From assembly GCF_004348425.1 (NCBI RefSeq), contig NZ_SMKK01000045.1, positions 1 to 45,685 of the forward strand: a DNA stretch of 45,685 nucleotides, read 5' to 3'. The notes under the pieces are model-generated. The model saw only the letters and a list, made by a program, of their open reading frames with translations, was not told the DNA's origin and searched no databases. The position numbers were made by a program, and so were the translations under genes. Below, one piece after another: positions 31,165-38,789 of the stretch (positions are counted from its first letter, which is position 1; the number at the start of each line of letters is the position of its first letter). This stretch comes from Actinomadura sp. 7K507 (GTDB lineage Bacteria; Actinomycetota; Actinomycetes; Streptosporangiales; Streptosporangiaceae).

Positions 31165-31668
31165 TTAGGGGTGGGGTTTCGTGGGGGCTTCCTCGATGTC
31201 GGGTTTGGATTGGAGTCGGTGGATCTCGGCGACGGTGCCGCGTTCGGCGGTTCTGATGAATCGCAGGAGGGTGTTGAGCTGTTCGTCGTCGAAGGCGGCC
31301 AGGTCGTCCCGCGTGCGGGCGATCAGTCCTGAGTAGGCGGCGGTGACCCGGTCCAGGCCGTCCTGCGTGGGCTCGATGAGCACCCGCCTGCGGTCTCCGG
31401 GGTCGGCCACCCGCCGGACGCAGCCCGCGGCGACGAGCCGGTCGATCATTCGCGAGGCCGATCCAGTGGTGAGGTTCACGTGCTTGGCCAGGGCGCTCGG
31501 CGTCGCTGGACCGTGACGGCCCAGCACATGCAGGCATTGCACATCCGTGTCGGTAACGCCCAGCCGGTCAGCGACAACGTTGTTGAGCTGCACGACCAGG
31601 ATGGCCCAGCCGGGGACCGCGTCGTGGATGAGCTCGGCGAGCAGCGCTTCCCTCTCCGGTTCCGTCAT
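31165..31668 (-). CDS. MarR-family transcriptional regulator
   Basis: 167 aa from the ATG at 31668, preceded by GGGAGA about 8 nt upstream; ATGs at 31683 and 31719 are alternatives but lie among the operators. The winged helix-turn-helix is at ~55-120 (PSALAKHVNLTTGSASRMIDRL, split here at LTTGSAS; then the wing DPGDRRRVLIEPT). MarR proteins repress a divergent gene until a ligand releases them. The divergent gene encodes a DHA2 drug exporter, and three copies of a palindrome lie between them, so repression of both genes is likely. Confidence 0.9.
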   Translation of the reverse strand: MTEPEREALLAELIHDAVPGWAILVVQLNNVVADRLGVTDTDVQCLHVLGRHGPATPSALAKHVNLTTGSASRMIDRLVAAGCVRRVADPGDRRRVLIEPTQDGLDRVTAAYSGLIARTRDDLAAFDDEQLNTLLRFIRTAERGTVAEIHRLQSKPDIEEAPTKPHP

Positions 31669-31691
31669 CGTGGCGTCTCCCATCCTTATCG

Positions 31692-31751
31692 CTGCGTCGC
31701 GCAGTAATTTGCGATACATTCACTGCGTTACGCAGCTACTGTGTGGCGCAG
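31692..31751. promoter_or_regulatory. Three copies of CTGCG-N3-CGCAG, candidate MarR operators
   Basis: CTGCGTCGCGCAG (31692-31704), CTGCGTTACGCAG (31723-31735) and CTGTGTGGCGCAG (31739-31751, one mismatch) fill the region between the divergent MarR and MFS genes. Start-to-start distances are 31 and 16 bp, about three and one and a half helical turns. Confidence 0.75.
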
Positions 31752-31795
31752 CCACATTATGGCATCGTTCCGGGACCGAGGGAGTACGGCACGGC

Positions 31796-33265
31796 ATGAC
31801 CACATCCACCCAGGCCCCTGGCGGGGCGGTGACCTCCGCTCTCCTGTCCGGGCGCACGGCGGCCGTCGTCCTGGCCACGATCCTCATCGCGGACTTCATG
31901 GAACTCCTCGATGCCACCATCGTCACCGTGGCCGCCCCGGCGATCGCCGAGGACCTGCACGCCGGCGAGGCCGCGCTGCAATGGATGCTGGCCGGGTACA
32001 CGCTCGCCGTCGGAGCGGGCCTGGTCACCGGGGGCCGCATCGGCGACCAGTTCGGACGCCGCCGAGTGTTCCTTCTGGGACTGGCCGGGTTCATGCTGGC
32101 CTCCGCCGGATGCGGGCTGGCGCCGAGCCCCGGCGTCCTGATCGGTATGCGGGTCGCGCAGGGCCTGGCCGCCGGACTGATGATCCCGCAGGTGTTCGGC
32201 ATCATCCGCGCCTCGTTCGAGCCCGGTGCACGCGCGAAGGCGCTCGGCGCCTACGGCGCGGTGCTCGGCCTGGCCTCGGTGGCGGGCCCGCTGCTCGGCG
32301 GCGTCCTGGTCGAGGCCGACCTCTTCGGGCTGGGTTGGCGGGCGATCTTCTGGGTCAACGTTCCGATCGCGCTCATCGGGCTGATCATGGCGGCCCGGTA
32401 CATGCCCGAGTCCAGCGCCCCGGGCACCACCCGGCTGGACCTGCCGGGCGCCGCCCTCGCCGCCACCGCCACGGTGCTCCTGCTCCTGCCCCTCGTCCAA
32501 GGACGCGACTGGGGCTGGCCCTGGTGGGGCTTCCTCATCCTGGCGCTCTCGGCTCCAGCGGCAGCCCTGTTCGTCCTCAGGGAACGGCGACTGGTCGCAC
32601 GCGGCGGGCAGCCGATCCTGGATCCCGCCCTCCTGCGAGTGCGGGCCTTCGCCGGCGGCCTGTCCGCCTGCCTGCTGTTCTTCGGAGCGATCGGCTCCTA
32701 CTTCCTCCTGCTGTCGCTCTACCTCCAGGCCGGAACCGGACGCACCGCGCTCGAGACCGGTCTGGTGATCCTGCCCTACGCCGTCGGCTCGATCATCACC
32801 TCCGGGATCGGTGTCCAGCTCGCCCACCGCGTCGGCCGCGCCCTGCTGGTGTCCGGCGCACTGGTCCTCGCCGCATCCCAGGTCGTCCTGCTCCTCATCG
32901 TCAGCGACGGCACCGACCCCTCCTACTGGACGCTCGCCCTGCCCCTGTTCTTGGGAGGCCTCGGGCTGGGGCTCACCGCGCCATCTCTGATCAACGTCGT
33001 TCTGGCGGGCGTACCCGGCAAGGACGCCGGCGCCGCGGGCGGTGTCCTCACCACCGTCACCCAAGTGGGCAACGCCCTCGGTGTCGCCGTCCTCGGCGCC
33101 GTGTTCTTCACCCGGTTGGAAGACTCCTTCGCCGACGGTGCGAACAGTCTCATCGCCTACGGCGACGCCCTCACCACGATCCTGCCCTGGCAGGTCATCT
33201 GCTACCTCACCGCGGCCGCACTCATGTTCCTGCTCCCCAAGCGCGCCAACACGCCTGAAGAGTGA
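31796..33265 (+). CDS. DHA2-family MFS drug exporter (EmrB/QacA type)
   Basis: 489 aa with about 14 hydrophobic helices. The MFS motif A is GGRIGDQFGRRRVFL (~78-92), the DHA2 motif D1 is near LLDATIVTVAAPAI, and motif C appears in GAVLGLASVAGPLLGG. It should export lipophilic drugs or antibiotics by proton antiport. ATG at 31796 begins typical protein sequence (MTTSTQAPGG); AGGGAG is 11-12 nt upstream, a little far. Divergent from a MarR gene with three shared operator copies. Transported compound unknown. Confidence 0.9.
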   Translation: MTTSTQAPGGAVTSALLSGRTAAVVLATILIADFMELLDATIVTVAAPAIAEDLHAGEAALQWMLAGYTLAVGAGLVTGGRIGDQFGRRRVFLLGLAGFMLASAGCGLAPSPGVLIGMRVAQGLAAGLMIPQVFGIIRASFEPGARAKALGAYGAVLGLASVAGPLLGGVLVEADLFGLGWRAIFWVNVPIALIGLIMAARYMPESSAPGTTRLDLPGAALAATATVLLLLPLVQGRDWGWPWWGFLILALSAPAAALFVLRERRLVARGGQPILDPALLRVRAFAGGLSACLLFFGAIGSYFLLLSLYLQAGTGRTALETGLVILPYAVGSIITSGIGVQLAHRVGRALLVSGALVLAASQVVLLLIVSDGTDPSYWTLALPLFLGGLGLGLTAPSLINVVLAGVPGKDAGAAGGVLTTVTQVGNALGVAVLGAVFFTRLEDSFADGANSLIAYGDALTTILPWQVICYLTAAALMFLLPKRANTPEE

Positions 33266-33367
33266 CGGCGATACCTTCATCCCGCTTGCGTGGGTTCCTT
33301 CCAGCCCCGGCGGCGATCATGATGGAGCGGGCGGCAACGTGCGCTCCCGGCTGAGGTAGGACGGTAA

Positions 33368-33961
33368 ATGGGTGACTGGTTTCAGACGATCGTCGATGTT
33401 GAGGCGGGAGCGGAGGACGCGGACCGCCTCGCGGCCAGGGTGCGGGACTGGCTGATATCCGTAGAGGTCGTCCTGGCCGAACGCACGGACTGCGTGCTGG
33501 GAGCCGAGGTCGGGCATCCGCCCGGGCCCGCAGCCGGGCAGGCGCTGGAGGATCCGTCGTCGGATGACGGGTGGCAGGGCCTGTGGTCCAACGGCCTGGA
33601 CATCACCGTGGGACGCAGGGTCTTCGACGCGGGGCAGGGCGAGGTGGAGGCGGTGACCTGTCCGCACTGCATGGGGGCGATCCGTCTCATCGACGACGGC
33701 TGGGAACTGATCGACGAGGCGTGGGCCCCGTTCAGAGAGGTTCTGACGGATTGGCCGGAAGGATACGACGGCGTCATCGCGTGCCCGTCCTGCGACCAGC
33801 CGGTGGAGCCCACCGCCTGGCGCTGGGCGGATGACTACTTCGTCTTGGGCCACCTCGGCTTCACGTTCTGGAACTGGCCGCCGCTGAAGCAGGACTTCGT
33901 CGCCGAGGTCGGCTGGCGGCTGGGCGGCCACCGAACCGTGCTGCTGGCGGGAAAGCTCTGA
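33368..33961 (+). CDS. Hypothetical protein with two CxxC zinc-ribbon knuckles
   Basis: 197 aa. Two cysteine pairs, TCPHCMGA (~96-103) and ACPSCDQP (~138-145), could make one zinc ribbon. N-terminal DWFQTIVDVEAGAEDADRLA suggests an alpha/beta domain, and C-terminal WNWPPLKQDF another conserved-looking block. ATG has an ideal GAGGTAGGA site upstream. No family recognised. It is on the same strand as the exporter gene 100 bp upstream, and a transposase scrap follows on the other strand. Confidence 0.65.
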   Translation: MGDWFQTIVDVEAGAEDADRLAARVRDWLISVEVVLAERTDCVLGAEVGHPPGPAAGQALEDPSSDDGWQGLWSNGLDITVGRRVFDAGQGEVEAVTCPHCMGAIRLIDDGWELIDEAWAPFREVLTDWPEGYDGVIACPSCDQPVEPTAWRWADDYFVLGHLGFTFWNWPPLKQDFVAEVGWRLGGHRTVLLAGKL

Positions 33962-34060
33962 TCCACGTGTTGACCGCCGCTCGATCAGCGTGCTCGCCGC
34001 CCAGGTGATGTGCGCCCCGGAGTGGGCGGGCTCGCGTTCGTAGTCGTGCACGGCTGCGGC
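33962..34060 (-). pseudogene. C-terminal scrap of an IS5-type transposase
   Basis: On the minus strand the segment from about 34051 reads HDYEREPAHSGAHITWA and continues into an ERRSTRG end. It resembles the last ~30 residues of IS5-family transposases (DYE-x2-P-x-HSEAM-x2-WA followed by RRL). Catalytic regions are absent and no inverted repeats were found, so the element is long dead. Confidence 0.5.
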
Positions 34061-34176
34061 GGGCGCGCATGATCCAGCCGAGGGTGCGTGGGTGTACAGG
34101 TCCCCGGGGCCGTGTCACGATGATCGAGAGTCCGGGGACGCCGCCAGGGCGCCTCGAGATGATGAACGGAGCCGTC

Positions 34177-35043
34177 ATGACGTCTCTTTGGCCTGCCCCC
34201 GAATCGGCAGCACCGGAACCGGAGCCCGCCTACTCGGGGGCATCCACTGCTCGGGTTACGGTACGGGACATCGCCGCCGCCAAGCGGCGGGGTGAGAAGT
34301 GGCCCATGCTCACCGCCTACGACGCGATGACCGCGTCGGTCTTCGACCAGGCCGGGATCCCCGTGATCCTCGTCGGCGACACGATGGGCGACAACCATTT
34401 GGGATACGAATCGACCGTCCCGGTCACCCTGGAGGAGGTCGTCTTCCTCGCGTCGGCCGTCGTGCGCGGTACCAGGCGCGCGCTGATCGTCGGTGACCTG
34501 CCGTTCGGCAGCTACCAGCGGGATCCGGGCCAGGCGCTGCGCAGCGCGGTGCGCCTCGTCAAGGAGGCCGGGGTCGGCGCGGTCAAGCTGGAGGGCGGGG
34601 AGCGCAGTGCGCCGCAGATCGAGCTGATGGCGGGCGCGGGCATTCCCGTCATGGCGCACATAGGGCTGACGCCCCAGTCGGTGAACACGCTCGGGCACCG
34701 GGTCCAGGGACGCGGCGAGACCGCGGCCCGGCAACTGATCCGGGACGCCCGCGCGGTGCGGAAGGCCGGCGCGTTCGCGGTCGTCCTGGAGGCGGTGCCG
34801 GGAGCGCTGGCCGCCGAGGTCACCGCTGACCTGGACATTCCCACGGTCGGCATCGGCGCGGGCCCGGACTGCGACGCCCAGGTGCTGGTGTGGACCGACG
34901 CCGCCGGGATGACCGAGGGACGCGCGCCGCGCTTCGTGAAGCGGTACGGCGACATCCGCCAGAGCCTCGGCGACGTCGCGCGGGCCTACGCCGAGGACGT
35001 GGTCACCGGCGCCTTCCCGGCACCCGGGCACACCTACGCTTAG
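34177..35043 (+). CDS. panB: 3-methyl-2-oxobutanoate hydroxymethyltransferase
   Basis: 288 aa TIM-barrel enzyme, standard for PanB. It adds a hydroxymethyl group from 5,10-methylene-tetrahydrofolate to 2-oxoisovalerate, the first step to pantothenate and coenzyme A. Motifs: VLVGDTMGDNHLGY (magnesium Asp), VGDLPFGSYQ, GAVKLEGG, MAHIGLTPQSVN and VGIGAGPDCDAQVLV (catalytic Glu/substrate region). Met at 34177 has a GGAG site 6-7 nt upstream; the frame opens 36 codons earlier without support. No other pantothenate gene is adjacent. It is convergent with the SDR gene. Confidence 0.92.
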   Translation: MTSLWPAPESAAPEPEPAYSGASTARVTVRDIAAAKRRGEKWPMLTAYDAMTASVFDQAGIPVILVGDTMGDNHLGYESTVPVTLEEVVFLASAVVRGTRRALIVGDLPFGSYQRDPGQALRSAVRLVKEAGVGAVKLEGGERSAPQIELMAGAGIPVMAHIGLTPQSVNTLGHRVQGRGETAARQLIRDARAVRKAGAFAVVLEAVPGALAAEVTADLDIPTVGIGAGPDCDAQVLVWTDAAGMTEGRAPRFVKRYGDIRQSLGDVARAYAEDVVTGAFPAPGHTYA

Positions 35044-35105
35044 CGCGCCACGAAACACCCGCCCACGGCATCCGCGGCGTCAGTTCAACACGTCGCTCAG
35101 AGCGG

Positions 35106-35969
35106 TTACTGAACGATGGCCTTGTTGTAGGTGGGTGGGGCGCCCAGTGCATCGCGGTGGGATTGGGGGCGGGTGCCGTCGATGTCGAGGACGTTCAGTT
35201 CTTCGCCCAGCTCGGCTCCGATGAGGACCTGGCCGCTTCGCTTCATCAGGTCCGGGTCGCGGGCGAGGGCGTCGATGAGGCGGCCGCTGAACTCCGGGGA
35301 CTCCGCGCCGGCGGCGAAGGACTTGTAGCGGTCGGGGGCGCCCTCGAACAGGGCCTTGGTCCGCTCGGTTCTCAGTATGCCCATCCACAGCGAGACCACG
35401 GCGACGTTGTAGGGCTTGAAATCCACCGCCATGTCGTGGGCCATTTTGTCCACGGCCGCCTTGCCCGCTCCGTAGGCGGGACCGTGCATGTAGCACTGAC
35501 CTCCGAAGGAGGACGTGTTGACGACCAGGCCGGCGTTGTTCTCGATGAGCAGGGGCGCCGCGTAGTAGCTGGCCACATAGGCCGAGCGCATTCCTACGTC
35601 GAACATGTCCTGGAGCCCCAGCGACTTTTCCCAGAAGGGGCCCTTCTTGGGCAGGTCAGGGGGAATCGTGAACGCGTTGTTCACGAGGACGTCCAGCGAG
35701 CCGTGCTCACGTTCCACCTGCTCGAACAGGGCTTCGACCTGGTCGTCCTGCGAGTGGTCGCATATCACCGGGATTCCGATGCCGCCGCGCTTGTCGATCT
35801 CTTCGGCGGTTTCGAACACCGTGCCCGGAAGGGCATTCGAACCCGTAGACCCTGTGCGTCCGGTCACGTAGACCGTCGTCCCGGCCTCGCCCAAGGCCAG
35901 GGCGATTCCCTTTCCGGCGCCGCGGCTGGCGCCGGTGACCACCGCCACCCGGTCTTCGGTCAGGCCCAT
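35106..35969 (-). CDS. Short-chain dehydrogenase/reductase
   Basis: 287 aa classical SDR. The cofactor loop TGASRGAGKG is at 12-21, NNA at 97-99, catalytic Ser153/154 in NTSSFGG, and Tyr166-x3-Lys170 in YGAGK. Arg15 with Arg37 region (VTGRTGS) suggests NADP(H). It oxidises or reduces an alcohol or ketone. The ATG at 35969 overlaps the epoxide-hydrolase stop by 10 bp and has GGGGAG upstream. It is third in the minus-strand operon KSI, epoxide hydrolase, SDR. A role in steroid or terpenoid conversion is inferred from the KSI-type partner. Confidence 0.88.
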   Translation of the reverse strand: MGLTEDRVAVVTGASRGAGKGIALALGEAGTTVYVTGRTGSTGSNALPGTVFETAEEIDKRGGIGIPVICDHSQDDQVEALFEQVEREHGSLDVLVNNAFTIPPDLPKKGPFWEKSLGLQDMFDVGMRSAYVASYYAAPLLIENNAGLVVNTSSFGGQCYMHGPAYGAGKAAVDKMAHDMAVDFKPYNVAVVSLWMGILRTERTKALFEGAPDRYKSFAAGAESPEFSGRLIDALARDPDLMKRSGQVLIGAELGEELNVLDIDGTRPQSHRDALGAPPTYNKAIVQ

Positions 35970-36931
35970 TCGCTCTCCCCGAGGAATTCCAGCATCGCCG
36001 CCGTGGTCTCGGCGGGCTTCTCCATCTGCATCATGTGCCCGGCGTTCTTGATCATCCGGACTTCGCGCACGTCGGCGTGGTGCCTCGTCAGCTTGTTCAG
36101 CGGGTCGGCGCCGTGCCAGCCCTCCAGGTCGGTGTCCTGCTCGCTCCCGAGGAAGAAGTACGGTGCGGAGTTCTTCCTGTCGCCGTACGACTTGCGGTAC
36201 TCCCAGGAAAGATCCATGGCCCGGTACCAGTTCAGGCCGCCGGTGAAGCCGCTGCGGCTGTAGTCGGCCACATAGAATTCCAGTTCGGCTTCGGTCAGCC
36301 ACGTCCACGGGAGGGGCGGTGTTTCTGGCAGCGCGTCGATATAGGACGTGCCAGGAGGTTGGCGCCAGACGTCCAGGTAGTGGTAGTCGCTGGAGAGGGC
36401 GTAGAACACCTTGCGCAGGAATTCGCGGGGAGCCGCACCCAGATCACGGTCGGCCACGCCGGGTTCGCGGAAGTAGTGGATGTGGTTGAAGTGCTTCTCG
36501 GCCTGGCGGGCGGCCAGACTCAGCGGAGATTCCTTGCTGGGGGTGAAGAACGGATTCTCCAGGGCGATGATCGCCGCGACGCGTTCCGGGTGGTGATAGG
36601 CGAGGTCGTAGGCCGAGAAGAGACCGAAGTCCAAGCCGCTGAAAACGGCCTTCTCCTCGTTGAGGTGGTCGAGCAGGCCGACGAGATCGGCCACGATCCG
36701 GTCTACGTCGTACTCCCGGTGGTCGCCTGGGCCGCTGGTCTGGCCCATGCCGCGCATGTCGGGTGCCACGACCCGGAATCCGGCGTCCGAGAGGGGCCCG
36801 ATCTGGTGGCGCCAACTGAACCAGGTGTGCGGGAACCCGTGCAGGAGGACGACGAGCGGCCCTTCCCCCTCCTCCACGTAGTGGACGTCGAGACCGTTGA
36901 TCTTCGCGTACCGATGATTCCAATTGGCCAC
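35960..36931 (-). CDS. Alpha/beta-hydrolase of epoxide-hydrolase type
   Basis: 323 aa from the GTG at 36931 (AAGGGA upstream); the frame to 37000 is open without support. HGFPHTW (31-37) is the oxyanion block. The nucleophile elbow GLDFG puts Asp101 at the catalytic position, as in epoxide hydrolases and haloalkane dehalogenases rather than serine esterases. GSEQDTD and NAGHMMQMEKP hold the acid and His. A cap domain lies between ~150 and 250. It should add water to an epoxide. Cotranscribed with KSI and SDR genes. Confidence 0.88.
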   Translation of the reverse strand: MANWNHRYAKINGLDVHYVEEGEGPLVVLLHGFPHTWFSWRHQIGPLSDAGFRVVAPDMRGMGQTSGPGDHREYDVDRIVADLVGLLDHLNEEKAVFSGLDFGLFSAYDLAYHHPERVAAIIALENPFFTPSKESPLSLAARQAEKHFNHIHYFREPGVADRDLGAAPREFLRKVFYALSSDYHYLDVWRQPPGTSYIDALPETPPLPWTWLTEAELEFYVADYSRSGFTGGLNWYRAMDLSWEYRKSYGDRKNSAPYFFLGSEQDTDLEGWHGADPLNKLTRHHADVREVRMIKNAGHMMQMEKPAETTAAMLEFLGESEWA

Positions 36932-37026
36932 GCTGCGGTCCCTTCGGCTCGTGAGTCCGCCGTCCGCCACGACTGTGCAGGACGTCACGCGGCCCGGCAC
37001 CGCGCCGTCCCGGTGAGCGGGAACCC

Positions 37027-37389
37027 CTACGTCTCGATGTCGTCCGGGCCCCAGTGGGCGTCCATGCGGACGATCTTGCCGTCGGCGTTGAAGGTCATCA
37101 CGTCGATGGCGCGGATCTTCATGCCGGGGATGTCGACGGTGAAGGCCATCGCGGCCCGGTCGCCGTGGGAGCCGCGAATGGGGCTGTCGAGGGTGAGCTT
37201 GGCGCCGCCGGCGATGGCGTTCGTGTAGAACTCCTCGATCCCGGCGATGCCGTTGATCGGCGGGTTGCCGACCGGGTCCTCGATGACCGCGTCATCGGTG
37301 TAGAGAGCGACGATGGCCTTCGGGTCACCGGCGTTGAAGGCGTCGATGTAGGCCTGGAGCGTCTGTTTCATGTGGTCCTGGGTCGGCAT
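37027..37389 (-). CDS. SnoaL-like/ketosteroid-isomerase-type protein
   Basis: 120 aa NTF2-fold protein, close in size to steroid Delta5-3-ketoisomerase. Tyr14 (QAYIDAF) and Asp38 (VIEDPVG) are at the same numbers as in the Comamonas enzyme, and Asp95 (RAIDVMTF) fits the third catalytic acid Asp99. A true isomerase is therefore plausible. No ribosome site is seen: the -10 element ends 6 nt before the ATG, so the transcript is probably leaderless. First gene of the operon with epoxide hydrolase and SDR (gap 95 bp). A palindrome in its promoter suggests control by a TetR-type repressor. Confidence 0.8.
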   Translation of the reverse strand: MPTQDHMKQTLQAYIDAFNAGDPKAIVALYTDDAVIEDPVGNPPINGIAGIEEFYTNAIAGGAKLTLDSPIRGSHGDRAAMAFTVDIPGMKIRAIDVMTFNADGKIVRMDAHWGPDDIET

Positions 37390-37395
37390 GAGCGA

Positions 37396-37424
37396 AGCCT
37401 AGCAAGCGACCGCTTGGTGTCCAG
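37396..37424 (-). promoter_or_regulatory. Promoter of KSI operon with operator in the spacer
   Basis: Minus-strand CTGGAC (37424-37419) and TAGGCT (37401-37396) are separated by exactly 17 bp, and the ATG lies 6 nt further. Within the spacer CAAGCG and CGCTTG (37403-37408, 37411-37416) make a perfect 6-bp dyad with a 2-bp centre, a form common for TetR-type repressors of lipid and steroid genes. Confidence 0.6.
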
Positions 37425-37442
37425 GTGCGTGATGATGGACGC

Positions 37443-38009
37443 ATGGCGATCGCATCATTCATGGTTCCGCTCGGCACCCCCGCTCCCCCTTTCACGCTTC
37501 CCTCCGTCGAGGGCGAGACCGTGTCGGACGGGGACTTCGCCGAGGCGTCCGCCCTGCTGGTGGTCTTCCTGTCCAACCATTGCCCGTACGTGCGCCGCAT
37601 CGAGGACGTCGTCGGCGCCCTCACCTCCGAGTACGCGAGAAAGGGCCTCGCCGTCGTCGCCGTGTGCAGCAACGACAGCTCGAACTATCCGGACGACGGC
37701 GCCGACCATCTGCGAGAGCAGGCCAAACGGGCCGGGTTCGGGTTTCCCTACCTGGTCGACGAGTCCCAGCAGACCGCCCGGGACTTCAAGGCCGCCTGCA
37801 CACCGGACTTCTTCCTGTACGACCGGGAACGCAAGCTCGCGTACCGAGGTGAGTTCGATGCGGCACGGCCCAGGAACGACGTGCCGTCCGACGGCGCCTC
37901 GCTGAGGGCGGCGCTGGATCTGGTACTCGCCGGCGAGGACGTCCCCGAACCGCACGCGCCGAGCCTCGGCTGCGGAATCAAGTGGAAGCCCGGAAACGAG
38001 CCGGTGTAA
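37443..38009 (+). CDS. Thioredoxin-like (AhpC/TSA-type) protein
   Basis: 188 aa. A thioredoxin fold with FTLPSVEGETVSDGDF near the N-terminus, the active-site region FLSNHCPYVRRIED with a single cysteine (no second Cys two residues on), and CTPDFFLYDRERKLAYRGEF (cis-Pro). It ends in SLGCGIKWKPGNEP, which I recognise from a conserved thioredoxin-like family. A peroxidase-like or thiol-binding function is possible; one-cysteine chemistry excludes ordinary disulfide exchange unless the C-terminal Cys takes part. ATG at 37443 is preferred to 37425. Divergent from the KSI operon. A 14-bp tandem repeat starts at its stop codon. Confidence 0.8.
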   Translation: MAIASFMVPLGTPAPPFTLPSVEGETVSDGDFAEASALLVVFLSNHCPYVRRIEDVVGALTSEYARKGLAVVAVCSNDSSNYPDDGADHLREQAKRAGFGFPYLVDESQQTARDFKAACTPDFFLYDRERKLAYRGEFDAARPRNDVPSDGASLRAALDLVLAGEDVPEPHAPSLGCGIKWKPGNEPV

Positions 38010-38059
38010 TTACATCGGCCTGAATCACACCGGCTGAATCACACCGGCTGAGTTACGGC
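38008..38059. repeat. 14-bp tandem repeat, about four copies, after the thioredoxin-like gene
   Basis: Two perfect copies of CTGAATCACACCGG (38020-38033, 38034-38047) are flanked by a degenerate copy on each side (TAATTACATCGGC before, CTGAGTTACGGC after). The array begins at the TAA of the thioredoxin-like gene. It lies 70 bp before the converging response-regulator stop. Confidence 0.85.
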
Positions 38060-38129
38060 AGAGTCGTTTCGCCTTCGAGAGAGCACGCGACGGCGGTCAG
38101 CTGGAAACCCGCCGGTCGCAGGCCGAGGA

Positions 38130-38789
38130 TCACCCGGCCAGGCCGTGCTTGAAGGCGTAGCTGACGGCCTGGGCCCGGTCGCGGAGGTTCGCCTTGGCGA
38201 ACATGTTGTTGATGTGCGTCTTGACCGTCGCCTCGGAGATGAACAGGTCGCCTGCGATCTCGGTGTTGGAGCGTCCTTGGGCGATCAGGGCGAGCACCTC
38301 CACCTCCCGGCGGGTCAAGCCGTCGGGCGGGGCGCCGGGGACGGGACGGTGTCGCGTCTCCTCGGTGGCGACCGCTTCGACCAGGCGGCGCTGGATCGCG
38401 GGGTCGAGGCCCGCCGCTCCCCCGCGGACGGCGTCGACGGCGCGGGCGATCTCGTCGGCGCCTGCGTCCTTGGTGAGGTAGCCGCGGGCACCGGCGCGCA
38501 GCGCGGCGAAGATCGACTCGTCGTCGGCGTAGGTGGTGAGGACGACCACCTCGACGTCCGGGTGGTCCCGTTTGATCCGGCGGGTCGCCTCCACGCCGTC
38601 GACGCGCGGCATCCGCAGGTCCATCAGGACGACGTCGGGGCTCAGTTCGGCGACCATCGCCACGGCCCGCTCGCCGTCGCCGCACGACCCGGCCACTTCG
38701 AGGCCGGGCAGAAGTTCGAGCAGCAGCACCAGGCCCTCACGCACCACCGTCTGGTCGTCGACGACCAGGATCCTCGTCTTCTCGGTCAC
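38130..38789 (-). CDS. NarL/LuxR-family response regulator
   Basis: 219 aa. Receiver domain: VVDDQTVVREG (acidic pair), VVLMDLRMPRVDG (phosphoacceptor, ~Asp56), VVLTTYADDESIF and GYLTKDAG (lysine). LuxR helix-turn-helix: LTRREVEVLALIAQGRSN, then ISEATVKTHINNMFAK. The ATG at 38789 overlaps the kinase stop (ATGA). It forms a two-component pair distinct from the one at 18.5-20.3 kb. Confidence 0.93.
   Translation of the reverse strand: MTEKTRILVVDDQTVVREGLVLLLELLPGLEVAGSCGDGERAVAMVAELSPDVVLMDLRMPRVDGVEATRRIKRDHPDVEVVVLTTYADDESIFAALRAGARGYLTKDAGADEIARAVDAVRGGAAGLDPAIQRRLVEAVATEETRHRPVPGAPPDGLTRREVEVLALIAQGRSNTEIAGDLFISEATVKTHINNMFAKANLRDRAQAVSYAFKHGLAG

Noticed and set aside
31757..33280. 507-codon minus-strand frame
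   Set aside because: Exactly antisense to the MFS exporter; Gln/Gly/Glu/Asp-rich shadow.
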